64,000 bases of DNA from an uncultured Opitutia bacterium (GCA_937136395.1 CAKZOI010000073.1:62001-126000), one strand, 5' to 3'; shown: positions 9,110 to 18,224, counted from the first letter of the stretch. Made by a program: numbers and translations. The notes: a model not told the origin generated them from the sequence alone.

Positions 9110-10174
9110 ATGAATGGTTTCACTAAATTTCTGGCTGGAATATTTAGCCTATTACTCCTTCTCGTTACACCGCTCCAAGCGAGTGATTTACCAGATCCAG
9201 ATGGCAAGCCAGCGGATCTCAGCAAGCCAGTCAAAGTGTTCATTTTGATGGGCCAGTCGAACATGCTTGGCGCAGGTAAAGTAAACGGCGAGAAGGATGG
9301 CACCCTGGAATATGCGGTTCATAAAGAAAATCTATACCCATTCTTAATCGACGACTCTGGCAATTGGACCGAGCGCAAAGATGTGCGAAACGTTTTCGTG
9401 ATGGGCAGCGGTGGCCCAGACAGTAAACCGAGGGTCAGGAAGAATGAATTCATGACCATTAAAGGCGGAAAAATAGGCCCTGAAATTGGCATCGGGCATC
9501 ACTTGGGCAACCTCTATGAGCAACCTGTTTTGATCCTAAAATCTTGTATTGGAAATCGTAGCTTGGGTTGGGATCTACTGCCTCCAGGCAGCAAGTCATT
9601 CGAATTTGATGCGAAGGATAAACAAACAAAGGAAATGAAGACCTGGACCTATGCGGGCTATAAACAATCGCCGAACCGTTGGGAAAAAGGCACCACCCCG
9701 AAGAAGATCGGCTGGTATGCAGGCATGCAATATGACGGTGATATCGCTCGCGCAAAGCAGGTCCTCGAAAACCTTAACGATTACTATCCAGGCGCCGAGA
9801 GCTACGAAGTTGTCGGCTTCTTTTGGTGGCAGGGAGATAAGGACCGCTATGATCCTGGACACACCAGTCGCTACGAAACGAACTTAGTCAATTTAGTGAA
9901 CGCACTACGTAAGGATTTCAATGCACCTGAAGCCAAATTTGTCTGCGCCACACTAGGCCAAACAAAAAAAGGGTCCCAAAGCCCCGACGGACGTATACTG
10001 GATGCGATGTTTGCCCTTGAGAACTATCCAGAGCTTAAAGGCGATACAGCGACGGTCTATAGCCACCCGCTCAGTCTCGGCGGCGCTTCGAACAGTCACT
10101 ATGGCGGCAACGCTAAGACCTATATGAATGTCGGCCTTGGTATGGGTGAAGCCATGGTTGATTTACTGAAGTAG
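9110..10174 (+). CDS. Secreted sialate O-acetylesterase-like (SASA/CE6) esterase
   Basis: A 354-residue protein with an N-terminal signal peptide (hydrophobic FLAGIFSLLLLLVTPLQA, likely cleaved after QAS or nearby). The SGNH-like SASA domain (PF03629) follows: the nucleophile serine is in FILMGQSNMLGAG near residue 47, block GFFWWQGDKDR lies mid-protein, and the catalytic His is probably in SNSHYGGNAK near the C-terminus. Such enzymes remove O-acetyl groups from sugars or xylan and act in the periplasm or outside. It stands alone with no polysaccharide-degradation genes adjacent, so the substrate is unknown. Confidence 0.85.
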   Translation: MNGFTKFLAGIFSLLLLLVTPLQASDLPDPDGKPADLSKPVKVFILMGQSNMLGAGKVNGEKDGTLEYAVHKENLYPFLIDDSGNWTERKDVRNVFVMGSGGPDSKPRVRKNEFMTIKGGKIGPEIGIGHHLGNLYEQPVLILKSCIGNRSLGWDLLPPGSKSFEFDAKDKQTKEMKTWTYAGYKQSPNRWEKGTTPKKIGWYAGMQYDGDIARAKQVLENLNDYYPGAESYEVVGFFWWQGDKDRYDPGHTSRYETNLVNLVNALRKDFNAPEAKFVCATLGQTKKGSQSPDGRILDAMFALENYPELKGDTATVYSHPLSLGGASNSHYGGNAKTYMNVGLGMGEAMVDLLK

Positions 10175-10194
10175 TCGACCAGAACAGAGGCCTC

Positions 10195-11187
10195 TCAACT
10201 CAGTCTGTTGGCAACGAGTGCCGCGGTCTTTGCGAGTTCACTGTCTAAGGTCATCTTCCTAGCTTTTTCATAAGCCTCCATCGCAATAGCCTCGCACGCC
10301 TCAGGGTGCGACAAGGCCCAGTCGACTCGTTCTTCAAAATCTGACAAATCGGCACGAACTGGCAGATAGTGCTGCATCGCTGTAAACTCGTGTGAATACC
10401 ACTGGCGAAAGCCTTTAGGTGATTCCACTTTAAGAATACAGCAGCCCAGCTTTGCCATTTTAAGAAATTGCGACCACGAACTTGCATTGCCATCTACATC
10501 GAGTGCGAATTGATAGATTCGCCACACCTGCTCATCCTGATACGCTCCAAGCAAATCATGTTGCTGTATTCGAGAATGATCGAGCGCCTCATCAGAACTC
10601 TGCACAATTTTCCAGAGCTTGAGATCGCAATGCTCAATGCGCTTCGCCAACAAGACTAATCGTATACGTTGGCAAAGCTCGCGATTTTCGGCACACATAT
10701 CCTCTGCAGTAATCGCGCCGCCAGAGGCGGTCGTCGCACCGCGCCAAAGCAATTAAGGCTTACGTTGATTCCAAGGCAAAGGCTCACGGTCGAGTAGCTT
10801 TTGATAGCCACGTCTTTGAAAAAAGTATGGGTCAACCAGCAGTGGAACCCCCTCACGCATATCTGAGAAATAGAAACAACTATTAGAGTTATGACCTGCA
10901 GGTCGACCATCTTGTATCGATACATTCACGGTAAACTCTGCTTGTTCGATCCTAGAAAAGGTCGCGATGACTGGCCTTAGATAATGTGCATACTCTTGAA
11001 TTCCCGCCTCGAAACAGCGCGCATCAAGGCGCAGCACGCGCCCTTCCTTGGAGCGACTGATCTGCAATTGTAGGAAGTCTGGCTGCGCCTGCACTTCAAA
11101 TGCAAAACGTGCCGCGTCCGATAGTTTACGCGCGTAGACTGCCCGACGAAATTTGAATACCTGAAAACTACGCTTGAGTGCGGGCAT
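10195..11187 (-). pseudogene. Glycosyltransferase family 90 (CAP10/LpsA-like), interrupted by in-frame TAA
   Basis: Reading on the minus strand from ATG at 11187 (an upstream in-frame GTG at 11202 is also possible), the frame encodes a GT90-like protein of about 330 codons. The only break is a TAA at 10755-10753 between NQRKP and LLWRGATT, exactly where family members read straight through into the conserved WRG segment. Restoring one base (TAA to AAA) would give an uninterrupted protein. The C-terminal half has the donor-binding stretch FALDVDGNASSWSQFLKMAK. GT90 enzymes add xylose or glucose to glycans or LPS. It is probably a nonsense-mutated pseudogene, but a sequencing error cannot be excluded. 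fabI starts the next gene upstream. Confidence 0.8.
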
Positions 11188-11240
11188 GTCGAAGGTCACC
11201 ACTCAAATAATCCGCCGCATGCTAGGCACATAAGAAAAAC

Positions 11241-12050
11241 TTAGCGCTTCTCTGGGCGCATCGCCAAGCTGACGACTTCCTTGTCGAAGTAGTTACGGTC
11301 CATACCCGCATTGACGACGATACCTTGACCGTTGATCCCGCTGGACGCAGGGCTTAGCAGAAAAATAGCGGTGTTCGCTACTTCTTGAGTCGTCAGATTT
11401 TGCTTACGGAAAGTGAGTTTCTCTGCGTAGAGATAGCTCTCCAGATAGCCCGGAATGCCAGCCGAAGCACTGGTCTTGAGTGGGCCGGCATTCACGGTAT
11501 TGAAGCGCACACGCGTATCCGCGCCAAAAGATTTGGCAAGATTGTAGGACGAAGTTTCCAGCGCCGCTTTAATCGGTGCCATGTAACCGTAGTTCTCGGC
11601 AGTCACATCTGTGGAGGAGATACCGATCGAAACGACCGACGCATCGTTTTTCAAATGCGGCTTAAACGCGCTCGCGACTTCGACTAAGGAAAAAGCTGAA
11701 ATCGCCGTCGCCTGTAGAAAGTCTTTGCGCACTGTATCATGGAAGGGTTTGAAACCCTCCGAGTAATTGGCAAAAGCAATCGAGTGCACGATGCCATCTA
11801 GTTGACCGTAGTCAGCTGAAACCTGTTCCGCTAGTGCGGTGATCTGCTCGGAGAACTCCACGTCGCAAATGTAGGCTTTGCGGCCGTCGAGAAGCTTTTG
11901 CAAACTCTCCAAGCGTGCCTCTGAACGGACGCTGTGAATGACCTCAGCGCCTTCCGCTTCCAACTGCTTCGTGATCGCCCACGCGACGCTCTTACGATTC
12001 GCCACTCCCATGATAAGGAAGCGCTTACCTGCTAAATTTAAAAAACTCAT
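11241..12050 (-). CDS. fabI: Enoyl-[acyl-carrier-protein] reductase (FabI type)
   Basis: A 269-residue short-chain-dehydrogenase-type enoyl-ACP reductase performing the last step of fatty-acid elongation. It has the FabI-style nucleotide-binding opening (GKRFLIMGVANRKSVAWAI), IVHSIAFAN in the position of the usual LVHSI/GFA block, and the catalytic Tyr-x6-Lys (YGYMAPIK). The C-terminal GQGIVVNAGMDRNYF resembles the normal FabI end. fabZ lies upstream on the same strand, separated by a 21-bp inverted repeat in the spacer, so the two are probably cotranscribed. Confidence 0.92.
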   Translation of the reverse strand: MSFLNLAGKRFLIMGVANRKSVAWAITKQLEAEGAEVIHSVRSEARLESLQKLLDGRKAYICDVEFSEQITALAEQVSADYGQLDGIVHSIAFANYSEGFKPFHDTVRKDFLQATAISAFSLVEVASAFKPHLKNDASVVSIGISSTDVTAENYGYMAPIKAALETSSYNLAKSFGADTRVRFNTVNAGPLKTSASAGIPGYLESYLYAEKLTFRKQNLTTQEVANTAIFLLSPASSGINGQGIVVNAGMDRNYFDKEVVSLAMRPEKR

Positions 12051-12066
12051 AGTTCTAATTGTTTAA

Positions 12067-12138
12067 GGTAGCGGCGCGCGTCCCTGCACGCCACCCAGTA
12101 GCATCGACCAATGGCGCGCAGGGACGCACGCCGCTACC
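12067..12138. repeat. REP-like inverted repeat between fabZ and fabI
   Basis: Two 21-bp arms at 12067-12087 and 12118-12138 match at 20 of 21 positions as reverse complements. Each begins GGTAGCGGCG from the outside. The inner flank (ACGCCACC versus ATGGCGC) extends the pairing loosely. The arm resembles the 43625-43695 copies, so this is a dispersed family. Confidence 0.85.
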
Positions 12139-12149
12139 AAATTATAAAT

Positions 12150-12593
12150 TTACTTGCCTGCCCCTTCGTCAACCATGGCAAGTGCGAAACCAATCGTCAT
12201 CGCAGGCTTACCACCTTTGAGCACTTTGCCCTTCATAAAGAAGAAGCGACTCACCGTTTCAGTCATGGTCACCTCAATAGTGATCTCATCACCAGGTTTC
12301 ACCATTTGCTTGAAACGTGCATCCGTAATACGAGACAGCACTGGAGTCACATCCTTGAGCGACTTGCCCTCCTTCTCGATCTGCTTCGCGAGATAAATCG
12401 CTCCAGCCTGAAAACAAGCTTCACAGAGCAAGACACCTGGCATGATCGGATTGCCTGGATAGTGCCCTTCAAATTGAGGCTCCTCCATACGGATTGTGCG
12501 TTTGCAGGTCGCACCGTCTTCTCGAATTTCAACAATCTCGTCGATAAAAAGAAACGGCGGGCGGTGTGGGATAGTGCGTAAGATTTCGTCCAT
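12150..12593 (-). CDS. fabZ: 3-hydroxyacyl-[acyl-carrier-protein] dehydratase (FabZ type)
   Basis: A 147-residue hot-dog-fold protein. It has RTIPHRPPFLFIDEI near the N-terminus and the catalytic histidine in FEGHYPGNPIMPGVLL, followed by the catalytic acidic residue in CEACFQAGA. It dehydrates 3-hydroxyacyl-ACP, the step just before the FabI reaction encoded next. Length and motifs are normal for FabZ. The residues around the second motif (LLCEACFQ) differ a little from classic FabZ (VLIVEALAQ), so a related specialised dehydratase is possible. Confidence 0.9.
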   Translation of the reverse strand: MDEILRTIPHRPPFLFIDEIVEIREDGATCKRTIRMEEPQFEGHYPGNPIMPGVLLCEACFQAGAIYLAKQIEKEGKSLKDVTPVLSRITDARFKQMVKPGDEITIEVTMTETVSRFFFMKGKVLKGGKPAMTIGFALAMVDEGAGK

Positions 12594-12646
12594 ATTGATG
12601 AGTGAATGCGTAAACGGAGGAAATGCACGCCTGAAAATGAAAACGC

Positions 12647-13387
12647 TTAGCCTTCCACTACTGCATCCGCAGGTTCCCAGTTTTCTTGCAATAGGCGCTG
12701 CAAATAACGATATTTCTCCGGCAACTGAGGAAGCGGTTCATCAGACATACGAATCTGCTTCTCAGGCCACTCTTCAAAGGCTTTGAGTTGTTGCTGTCGC
12801 CAGGTCTCGACGAGCCCTGCCTTACGCTCTCGCCCGACAGCATCAGGCGGTAGGTTGAAGGCAATATCCTTGAGAATACCTAAGGCATGCAGCAAAAATG
12901 CTTCATCGCTCAGACTCCCTTGACTAAAACTTAAGACTGAGGGTGCTTCTTCTACTGAATCTCTAGGGCCGTCAAATCCTCCGCCGAGGGGACTAAGCTG
13001 CTCATTAAAAGTCGGTAAAGTAAGCGTCATGAAACCAGGAGTCTCGAAGATATCAGTGGCTTGATAATCTTGGCTGATCGTATTATCTATACCATCAATA
13101 ATCATGTTCACGTCGGCTGTGGTTCCGTAGCCGATGCTGCGGAAGACTTCCTGTGTGCGAGCAGTGAATGCGGCATCGTCATTGATCGCACCTGGAATCA
13201 ATCCACGTAGTGCAAAGTTTCGTCGTATTGCTAGTGCCGTGCGCAAACGATCATCCATATCGGCATCACCTGTCATTGTCGGATTCTTCAATAAATTGAA
13301 ATAAGCGTCCATCGCCTGCTCAGCACATTCTGGATGCGGCACATTAAGCGGGTCCTTGGGCAAGGCAATCTGCCCAGCATTCAGCAA
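12647..13387 (-). CDS. Unknown protein, possibly lacking its original 5' end
   Basis: A 246-residue frame beginning at TTG 13387. The same frame stays open for 16 more codons to a TAG at 13438-13436, without ATG or GTG, and the upstream residues look like plausible protein. No signal peptide or membrane segment is seen. It is rich in acidic residues and proline, with a segment NMIIDGIDNTISQDYQATD. I do not recognise a family. It lies upstream of fabZ and fabI on the same strand, so it may be cotranscribed. Either it uses a rare start codon or it is the 3' part of a truncated gene. Confidence 0.55.
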   Translation of the reverse strand: MLNAGQIALPKDPLNVPHPECAEQAMDAYFNLLKNPTMTGDADMDDRLRTALAIRRNFALRGLIPGAINDDAAFTARTQEVFRSIGYGTTADVNMIIDGIDNTISQDYQATDIFETPGFMTLTLPTFNEQLSPLGGGFDGPRDSVEEAPSVLSFSQGSLSDEAFLLHALGILKDIAFNLPPDAVGRERKAGLVETWRQQQLKAFEEWPEKQIRMSDEPLPQLPEKYRYLQRLLQENWEPADAVVEG

Positions 13388-13438
13388 CGACTCAAGTAAG
13401 CGCTGGGTATACGTTTGAAAGACGGATTCGTTTGCCTA

Positions 13439-13816
13439 GATCACAGCTAAGGCCGCAAACGCTCGGGCAAATCTCACCGCTGCAATTTTTGCAGCTATAC
13501 ACAAAGCAACAAAACAAACATCTAAACTAAATTACACAAAAAAGGTGTCCAGATTATTGGGGCAAGACCAACATTTCGAAACAAGTGGAAGTCTGAAATT
13601 GTTGAGACAGCTTCTAAGTCACCACCTCACTTATCTGACGATTCAAGGTAATTTACAACAGGCTGTATACTCTCATAGAATTACATAATCACACTACACA
13701 TCCTAAGATAGCTTAAATCTTACACCATAAATACAAGCACTCGAATGACGGAATTTGCATAATTATTAGCGATTCATCGTTGCCAAGATTTCTAAAATTT
13801 GCCTCACTGAAAGCTT
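13439..13816. other. AT-rich spacer without a recognisable gene
   Basis: About 378 bp between a minus-strand gene and a plus-strand gene, so promoters for both directions should lie here. It is much richer in A and T than its neighbours. I see no tRNA, riboswitch, terminator or clear repeat. Confidence 0.5.
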
Positions 13817-14851
13817 ATGAGTCGAAAAGTTACCCTCTTCACCGGCCAATGGGCCGATCTCCCGCTCGATGAACTGCTCCCACTGGTTAAAAAGATGGGC
13901 TACGAAGGCGTTGAACTCGCCTGCTGGGGCGACCACTTTGAGGTGAATCGCGCACTGAACGAAGATAGCTATGTTGCTGACATATGGCAAAAGCTCCAGG
14001 CCAATGGCCTAAGTTGCTATGCAATTTCCAGCCACCTCGTCGGCCAAGCGATTTGCGATAATATCGACGAACGCCACCAAGCGATCCTCTCCCCTGAGAT
14101 CTGGGGCGACGGTGAGCCCGAAGGTGTGCGCCAACGCGCCGCCGAGGAAATGAAAAACACCGCACGCGCCGCTCGTGAATTCTTTGATGCTCGTCCAGAT
14201 GAGTCCGTCATCGCACCGGTAGTGAATGGCTTCACAGGTTCCTCTATTTGGCATGCGCTGTATGCCTTTCCACCGACCTCACAAGCGTATCTAGACAAAG
14301 GATACGCGGACTTTGCGACACGTTGGACACCCATCCTCGACGTATTCGAGGAAGTCGACGTCAACTTCGCACTCGAAGTGCACCCAACGGAAATCGCCTT
14401 CGATATCGCTTCGGCAGAACGTGCGCTGGATGCGGTTAAGGGGCATAAACGCTTCGGCTTCAATTACGACCCAAGCCACCTCGGCTATCAGGGCGTGGAC
14501 TACGTGAAGTTCATCCGTCAATTTGCCGACCGCATTTACCACGTGCACATGAAAGACGTTTGGTGGGGGCATGGAGACGGTTCCGTAGGCGTCTTTGGCG
14601 GGCACACCGATTTCACCGATCCACGTCGCCACTGGGACTTCCGCTCCCTTGGGCACGGCGATATCAAATTCGAAGACATCATCGTTGCACTCAACGATAT
14701 CGCTTACGCAGGTCCCCTTTCAGTCGAATGGGAAGACGGTCGCATGGACCGCGTGCACGGTGGCACCGAAGCGGCCGCCTTCGTCAAGCAAGTCGACTTC
14801 AAGCCCAATGCGATGGCCTTCGACGCCGCCTTCGATAAGGACAACCAGTAG
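13817..14851 (+). CDS. Sugar isomerase/epimerase, xylose-isomerase-like TIM barrel
   Basis: A 344-residue AP-endonuclease-2/xylose-isomerase-like barrel. Likely metal ligands are visible in order: Glu in FALEVHPTE, Asp and His in NYDPSHLGY, His in IYHVHMKD and Glu in SVEWEDG. Such proteins isomerise or epimerise sugars, ketosugars or inositols. The next plus-strand gene encodes a Gfo/Idh/MocA dehydrogenase 255 bp away. This common pairing oxidises and then processes a sugar or cyclitol. The substrate cannot be read from the sequence. No transporter is adjacent. Confidence 0.85.
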   Translation: MSRKVTLFTGQWADLPLDELLPLVKKMGYEGVELACWGDHFEVNRALNEDSYVADIWQKLQANGLSCYAISSHLVGQAICDNIDERHQAILSPEIWGDGEPEGVRQRAAEEMKNTARAAREFFDARPDESVIAPVVNGFTGSSIWHALYAFPPTSQAYLDKGYADFATRWTPILDVFEEVDVNFALEVHPTEIAFDIASAERALDAVKGHKRFGFNYDPSHLGYQGVDYVKFIRQFADRIYHVHMKDVWWGHGDGSVGVFGGHTDFTDPRRHWDFRSLGHGDIKFEDIIVALNDIAYAGPLSVEWEDGRMDRVHGGTEAAAFVKQVDFKPNAMAFDAAFDKDNQ

Positions 14852-14884
14852 TGCAAAACTACCCACTTTAATAATTATCAATCC

Positions 14885-14948
14885 TGTAGCCGAATCGGTA
14901 ACGATTTGGTCTCCGAACCGAAACCCAAAGCTCACGCTTTCGGCTACA
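14885..14948. repeat. Palindromic element with TGTAGCCGAA ends
   Basis: Perfect 10-bp terminal inverted repeats, TGTAGCCGAA at 14885-14894 and TTCGGCTACA at 14939-14948, enclose 44 bp. The left arm continues as TCGGTAACG and is nearly the reverse complement of the 23-bp direct repeats at 31532-31585. Confidence 0.75.
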
Positions 14949-14984
14949 CACTTCAGAGATCCAATCCACTTCAAATTCCTAACC

Positions 14985-15096
14985 CTTAGAATTAGCTATT
15001 AGATTAAGATTCGGAGTCAGAGTGCGATCCAGGCCACAGACATCAGTAGCACCTTTTCACTCCGACTCCTAGCTTCTAGCTCCTTCCTTCTAACCC
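14985..15096. repeat. Inverted pair of 7-bp-period arrays upstream of the Gfo/Idh gene
   Basis: On the plus strand a pyrimidine-rich array at 15062-15096 reads CCGACTC, CTAGCTT, CTAGCTC, CTTCCTT, CTAACCC. A purine-rich array at about 14985-15023 has the same period. The inner edges pair: GGAGTCAGAGTG at about 15012-15023 is an 11/12 reverse-complement match to CACTCCGACTCC at 15058-15069. The right array ends about 10 bp before the start codon. Confidence 0.7.
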
Positions 15097-15106
15097 CTCT
15101 TTAAAT

Positions 15107-16264
15107 ATGCCTCTCAATCGTAAAATTCGCATGGGTATGGTCGGCGGCGGACAAGGTGCCTTCATCGGCGCCGTTCACCGTATCGCCGCTCAAATCGACA
15201 GCCAAATTGAACTTGTTTGTGGCGCCTTCAGCTCCGACGCCGAGCGCGCCATTGCCTCTGGCAAGGAACTCTACCTTCCAGAAGCACGTTGCTACCCCGA
15301 CTTCGACACCATGATGACCGAAGAAGCCAAGCTCCCCGAAGGTGAGCGCATGGACTTTGTAGCCATCGTCACACCCAACCACGTGCACTTCCCTGCTGCC
15401 AAAGCAGCCCTCGAAGCAGGCTTCCATGTGCTCTCCGACAAGCCAGCCACACTCGACAAAGCCGAAGCCGTCGAGCTCGCCACAATCGTCGAAAGCACTG
15501 GCCTCAAATACGGCCTGACTCACAACTACACCGGCTATCCAATGGTGAAACAAGCCAAGGAAATGATCGCCAAGGGAGAGATCGGTAAAGTCCGCAAGAT
15601 CGTCGTTGAGTATCCACAAGGTTGGCTCGCCACACCGCTCGAACAAACCGGACAAAAGCAAGCCGCATGGCGCACCGATCCGAAACGCTCCGGTGCAGCC
15701 GGTTGCATGGGTGATATCGGCACTCACGCCGAAAACCTGGCCGAATATATGACAGGTTTGCAGATCGATGAACTCGCGGCTGACCTCACCACCTTTGTCG
15801 ACGGTCGTCTCCTCGACGATGATGGCAACATCCTACTCCGCTTCGAAGGCGGTGCCAAGGGTGTGCTCCACGCCTCACAAATTTCAGTCGGCGAAGAAAA
15901 CTCACTCAACATCCGCATCTACGGCGAAACAGGCGGATTCGAATGGCATCAAATGGAGCCCAACACCCTGCTCGTGCATCGCATCGATCAGCCGACACAG
16001 ATCTATCGCACCGGCAACGGCTATTTAGGTGAAGCCGCGACCGCGCACACCCGCATCCCAGCCGGTCACCCCGAAGGCTACCTCGAAGCCTTCGCCAATA
16101 TCTATCGCAACTTCGCAGCCGATATCGCCGCCGACCTGGCAGGCGAAACAGCACCCGCTACCGCCACAGATTATCCGACGATTCAAGACGGCGTTCGCGG
16201 TATGGCCTTCATCGAAGCCGTCGTCAAAAGCTCCAGCAACAACGCAGCCTGGACGAAGCTATAG
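15107..16264 (+). CDS. Gfo/Idh/MocA-family oxidoreductase
   Basis: A 385-residue NAD(P)-dependent sugar or cyclitol dehydrogenase. It has the N-terminal Rossmann motif [15 protein letters not shown] (residues about 10-24), [10 protein letters not shown], the catalytic lysine in LSDKPAT (the family EKP motif as DKP), and the C-terminal [10 protein letters not shown] with the catalytic His. It follows a TIM-barrel isomerase and ends in a strong terminator, so the pair forms a small catabolic unit. The family is certain. The substrate is unknown, although 3-keto-sugar pathways use such pairs. Confidence 0.9.
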   Translation: MPLNRKIRMGMVGGGQGAFIGAVHRIAAQIDSQIELVCGAFSSDAERAIASGKELYLPEARCYPDFDTMMTEEAKLPEGERMDFVAIVTPNHVHFPAAKAALEAGFHVLSDKPATLDKAEAVELATIVESTGLKYGLTHNYTGYPMVKQAKEMIAKGEIGKVRKIVVEYPQGWLATPLEQTGQKQAAWRTDPKRSGAAGCMGDIGTHAENLAEYMTGLQIDELAADLTTFVDGRLLDDDGNILLRFEGGAKGVLHASQISVGEENSLNIRIYGETGGFEWHQMEPNTLLVHRIDQPTQIYRTGNGYLGEAATAHTRIPAGHPEGYLEAFANIYRNFAADIAADLAGETAPATATDYPTIQDGVRGMAFIEAVVKSSSNNAAWTKL

Positions 16265-16298
16265 ATGAAGTCTGACTCTTAATCCCAATCTTACTCCC

Positions 16299-16326
16299 AA
16301 GGGCGCATACAAATGCGCCCTTTTTC
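16299..16326 (+). terminator. Intrinsic terminator after the Gfo/Idh gene
   Basis: A perfect stem AAGGGCGCAT / ATGCGCCCTT with a short ACAA loop, ending in a T-run (TTTTTC). It lies 35 bp after the Gfo/Idh stop codon. Confidence 0.92.
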
Positions 16327-16416
16327 ATCGGAAAGTTTATCCGCTATTGCGCAAATTAGCACAGATCTCTCACCTAGAGCCTCGCAGTCACAGACTAGGC
16401 AAAATCATTCCCAGTA

Positions 16417-16438
16417 AGTCAGGCACTCCTGTCTGACT
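16417..16438. repeat. Short hairpin before the transposase remnant
   Basis: AGTCAGGCA and TGTCTGACT pair around a CTCC loop, with one G-T pair. There is no T-run, so it is a palindrome of unknown role 20 bp before the remnant frame. Confidence 0.5.
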
Positions 16439-16457
16439 CCCACTGCCCTCAGCGTAA

Positions 16458-16802
16458 GTCAGCTTTACCTACAAAGACTACCGCACCGAGCAAAGCGGCG
16501 TTCTCACGCTCACCCCCGAGGAGTTCATTCACCGATTCGTCGAGCACATCCTGCCACTCGGATTTCGCCGTATACGCTGCTACGGCTGGCGACACCACGA
16601 CGTTGAAAAAGCCAAAACCGCATGTAAACAAGCCGCACTGGCAACGCTTGCAGCCTGGAAGGCACTGGCCATCGCACTGCAACGCGAAGACGAGCGCCAC
16701 CAACAGTATGGAAAAAAGTGTGAGAACTGCGGCTGCCCCGTCGAGCACATGTCAAAGCCCCATGCGCTCCCCCCAGACCCAAGCTTTAATGACAGTTCAT
16801 AA
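16458..16802 (+). pseudogene. IS91-family transposase, C-terminal remnant
   Basis: The frame between an in-frame TAA at 16455 and TAA at 16800-16802 encodes 114 residues with no start codon. The opening resembles the C-terminal part of IS91/IS801-type (Y2, rolling-circle) transposases: VSFTYKDYRTEQSGVLTLTP, then EEFIHRFVEHILPLGFRRIR and CYGW. It ends with a Cys-rich CENCGCP segment. The catalytic two-tyrosine N-terminal part is absent from the upstream sequence, so this is a truncated, inactive remnant. It marks a past insertion in a region that also holds an orphan gene and palindromic repeats. Confidence 0.72.
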
Positions 16803-17142
16803 TGACAAAAACAGAACACGACGCATGCCTGAGAGATCACCCTCCCAGGACAATCACATACGACCCAATCAAAAGAACTTGCATAATTACGGCCTTAAAA
16901 ACAGTTTGACCAGCACATTGGCACTACGAAACGCTCACTCCTGTAAGAAAAAAAACAAAACACTCCCGCACCACACAACCCCAACCACACAGCGATACCC
17001 CCTAGACGTCCGCCTTGATCAAGGCGATGTATTCAATAGATGCCGAATCAACCAAACAGAAAAGGTCGAAGCCATCAGGTCGGCATCGATGAATAATCTT
17101 ATCGTTGCATCGGCTCGCTTCGCGCGGCGTTCGGTAAATAAA
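16803..17142. other. Gene-free stretch with weak attC-like structure
   Basis: Some 340 bp without a convincing gene. The first part is A/C-rich. From 17041 to 17135 it is bounded by GCCGAAT and GTTCGGT, partly complementary, with internal pairing (GCA-CGAT ... ATCG-TGC) and the segment CGGCTCGCTTCGCGCGGCG. This resembles an integron attC site but does not match the consensus exactly. Confidence 0.3.
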
Positions 17143-17676
17143 ATGAATTTCTACGGAACCATAAGTCGCATCTCACAACTCGGAGAAGGAATAGAAATTC
17201 GCCTATCGGAAGGCTACGTGTTTGATGAAGCTTTTGAGAAGCCTGTCAGAGTGATCACAGCAGAAAAATGCTTATCTATCCCTGAAGAGCTAGATAAGCT
17301 CAAAGGAAGTGAAATCGATGAATACGAAATCAGAGAAGATGGAATAGACCTATGGTTCACTTGGGATTCCTCGAGAATTCCTTTGCAGATTGAAGCATCT
17401 GGATTCACAGAAAAAAATGAGGAGTATGACCTGCAGGAGTATTCAGAAGCACTGGAAAGATTCAGAGCTGAATGGCAGAGGCAACAGAAAGAAATACACC
17501 AAGCGAAAATGAAACTCCAAGAGGTCTCTAAGTTCCTAGATCATGAACTCGACAATATTAAGCGAAGACTAGAATTCCAACCAGAGAAGCTAGATAAGTA
17601 TTCGAAAGCACAATCAATCCTGCTGAACCTAAAACACAAAATCGAAACACCGAACCAGCCGGTCTTCCTTAGGTAA
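17143..17676 (+). CDS. Unknown 177-residue protein, isolated
   Basis: The ATG at 17143 starts a 177-residue acidic protein. The N-terminal half looks beta-rich (MNFYGTISRISQLGEGIEIR). The C-terminal half is strongly helical and charged, likely a coiled coil (residues about 105-170, from YSEALERFRAEWQRQQKEI on). The same frame is open for 180 codons upstream but runs through the non-coding spacer and out of frame over the IS91 remnant. I recognise no family. It is more AT-rich than its neighbours, stands alone between an IS remnant and REP-like palindromes, and starts 8 bp after an attC-like end, so horizontal acquisition is likely. Confidence 0.65.
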   Translation: MNFYGTISRISQLGEGIEIRLSEGYVFDEAFEKPVRVITAEKCLSIPEELDKLKGSEIDEYEIREDGIDLWFTWDSSRIPLQIEASGFTEKNEEYDLQEYSEALERFRAEWQRQQKEIHQAKMKLQEVSKFLDHELDNIKRRLEFQPEKLDKYSKAQSILLNLKHKIETPNQPVFLR

Positions 17677-18224
17677 AGATCAAGTAGTTATTGATTAAAA
17701 ATTGTTATTTATGTAGCCGAGGTCGTAGTGATGGGCTCTGCCCGTCACGGAGATTGCCTCGGGATTCGAGATATGGGTAATGACTTTGTAAAGGGGCCTG
17801 CACACCTGCGATGGTCTTCTTCTGGCGATCTGTGGTTCAGTCGCAGTCTTACTTTAATGGCAGTGTGGTCAGGGCTCTGCGGCAGGGACGGATTATCGTG
17901 GTTCTGGCGGCCATTTGAACGTGGCTCAATGACAAGCGACTGGCGGTCCTCTAATCCGCAGAGTCCTTCCCAAAGTCTTCGTGGTTTAGATCATCATAAG
18001 CTCATTCAGTTTAATCGATATATGTATTGCGAGTTCGATAGGAACTAGGCGGCTTGTGCTCAGTCGCAACCGCGATCATTCGATGGATTTGGGCATTTCT
18101 GCGGCGATGACAGAGCATCGCCCTCCAATTAAAATTACCAATAAATCTCTAAATACTCACTTATGGTAGTGCCCTTCCGAGATGTCCGCCGCTACCACAA
18201 AACATTCTTATCGAAATCTGATTT
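17677..18224. other. Gene-free stretch with palindromic repeats
   Basis: About 548 bp with no credible gene. A short open frame at 17728-18048 is probably chance, since it runs through hairpins. The stretch holds the nested palindrome at 17713-17762, a CTCTGCGG/CCGCAGAG inverted pair near 17875 and 17960, and a weak TGGTAG...CTACCA element at 18164-18197. Confidence 0.6.
17713..17762. repeat. Nested palindrome with GTAG head
   Basis: Starts GTAGCCGAGG. Outer arms CCGAGG (17717-17722) and CCTCGG (17757-17762) enclose an inner hairpin GTGATGGGC-TCT-GCCCGTCAC (17728-17748). There is no T-run. It resembles the other GTAG-headed elements in this window. Confidence 0.7.

Noticed and set aside
10753-10755. 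Recoded stop codon in the GT90 gene
   Set aside because: The codon is TAA, which is not the codon used for selenocysteine (TGA) or pyrrolysine (TAG). A nonsense mutation or sequencing error is simpler.
17728-18048. 106-codon plus-strand frame in the palindrome-rich spacer
   Set aside because: It runs through nested palindromes and has a Trp/Ser-rich composition unlike a real protein; no ribosome site is seen.
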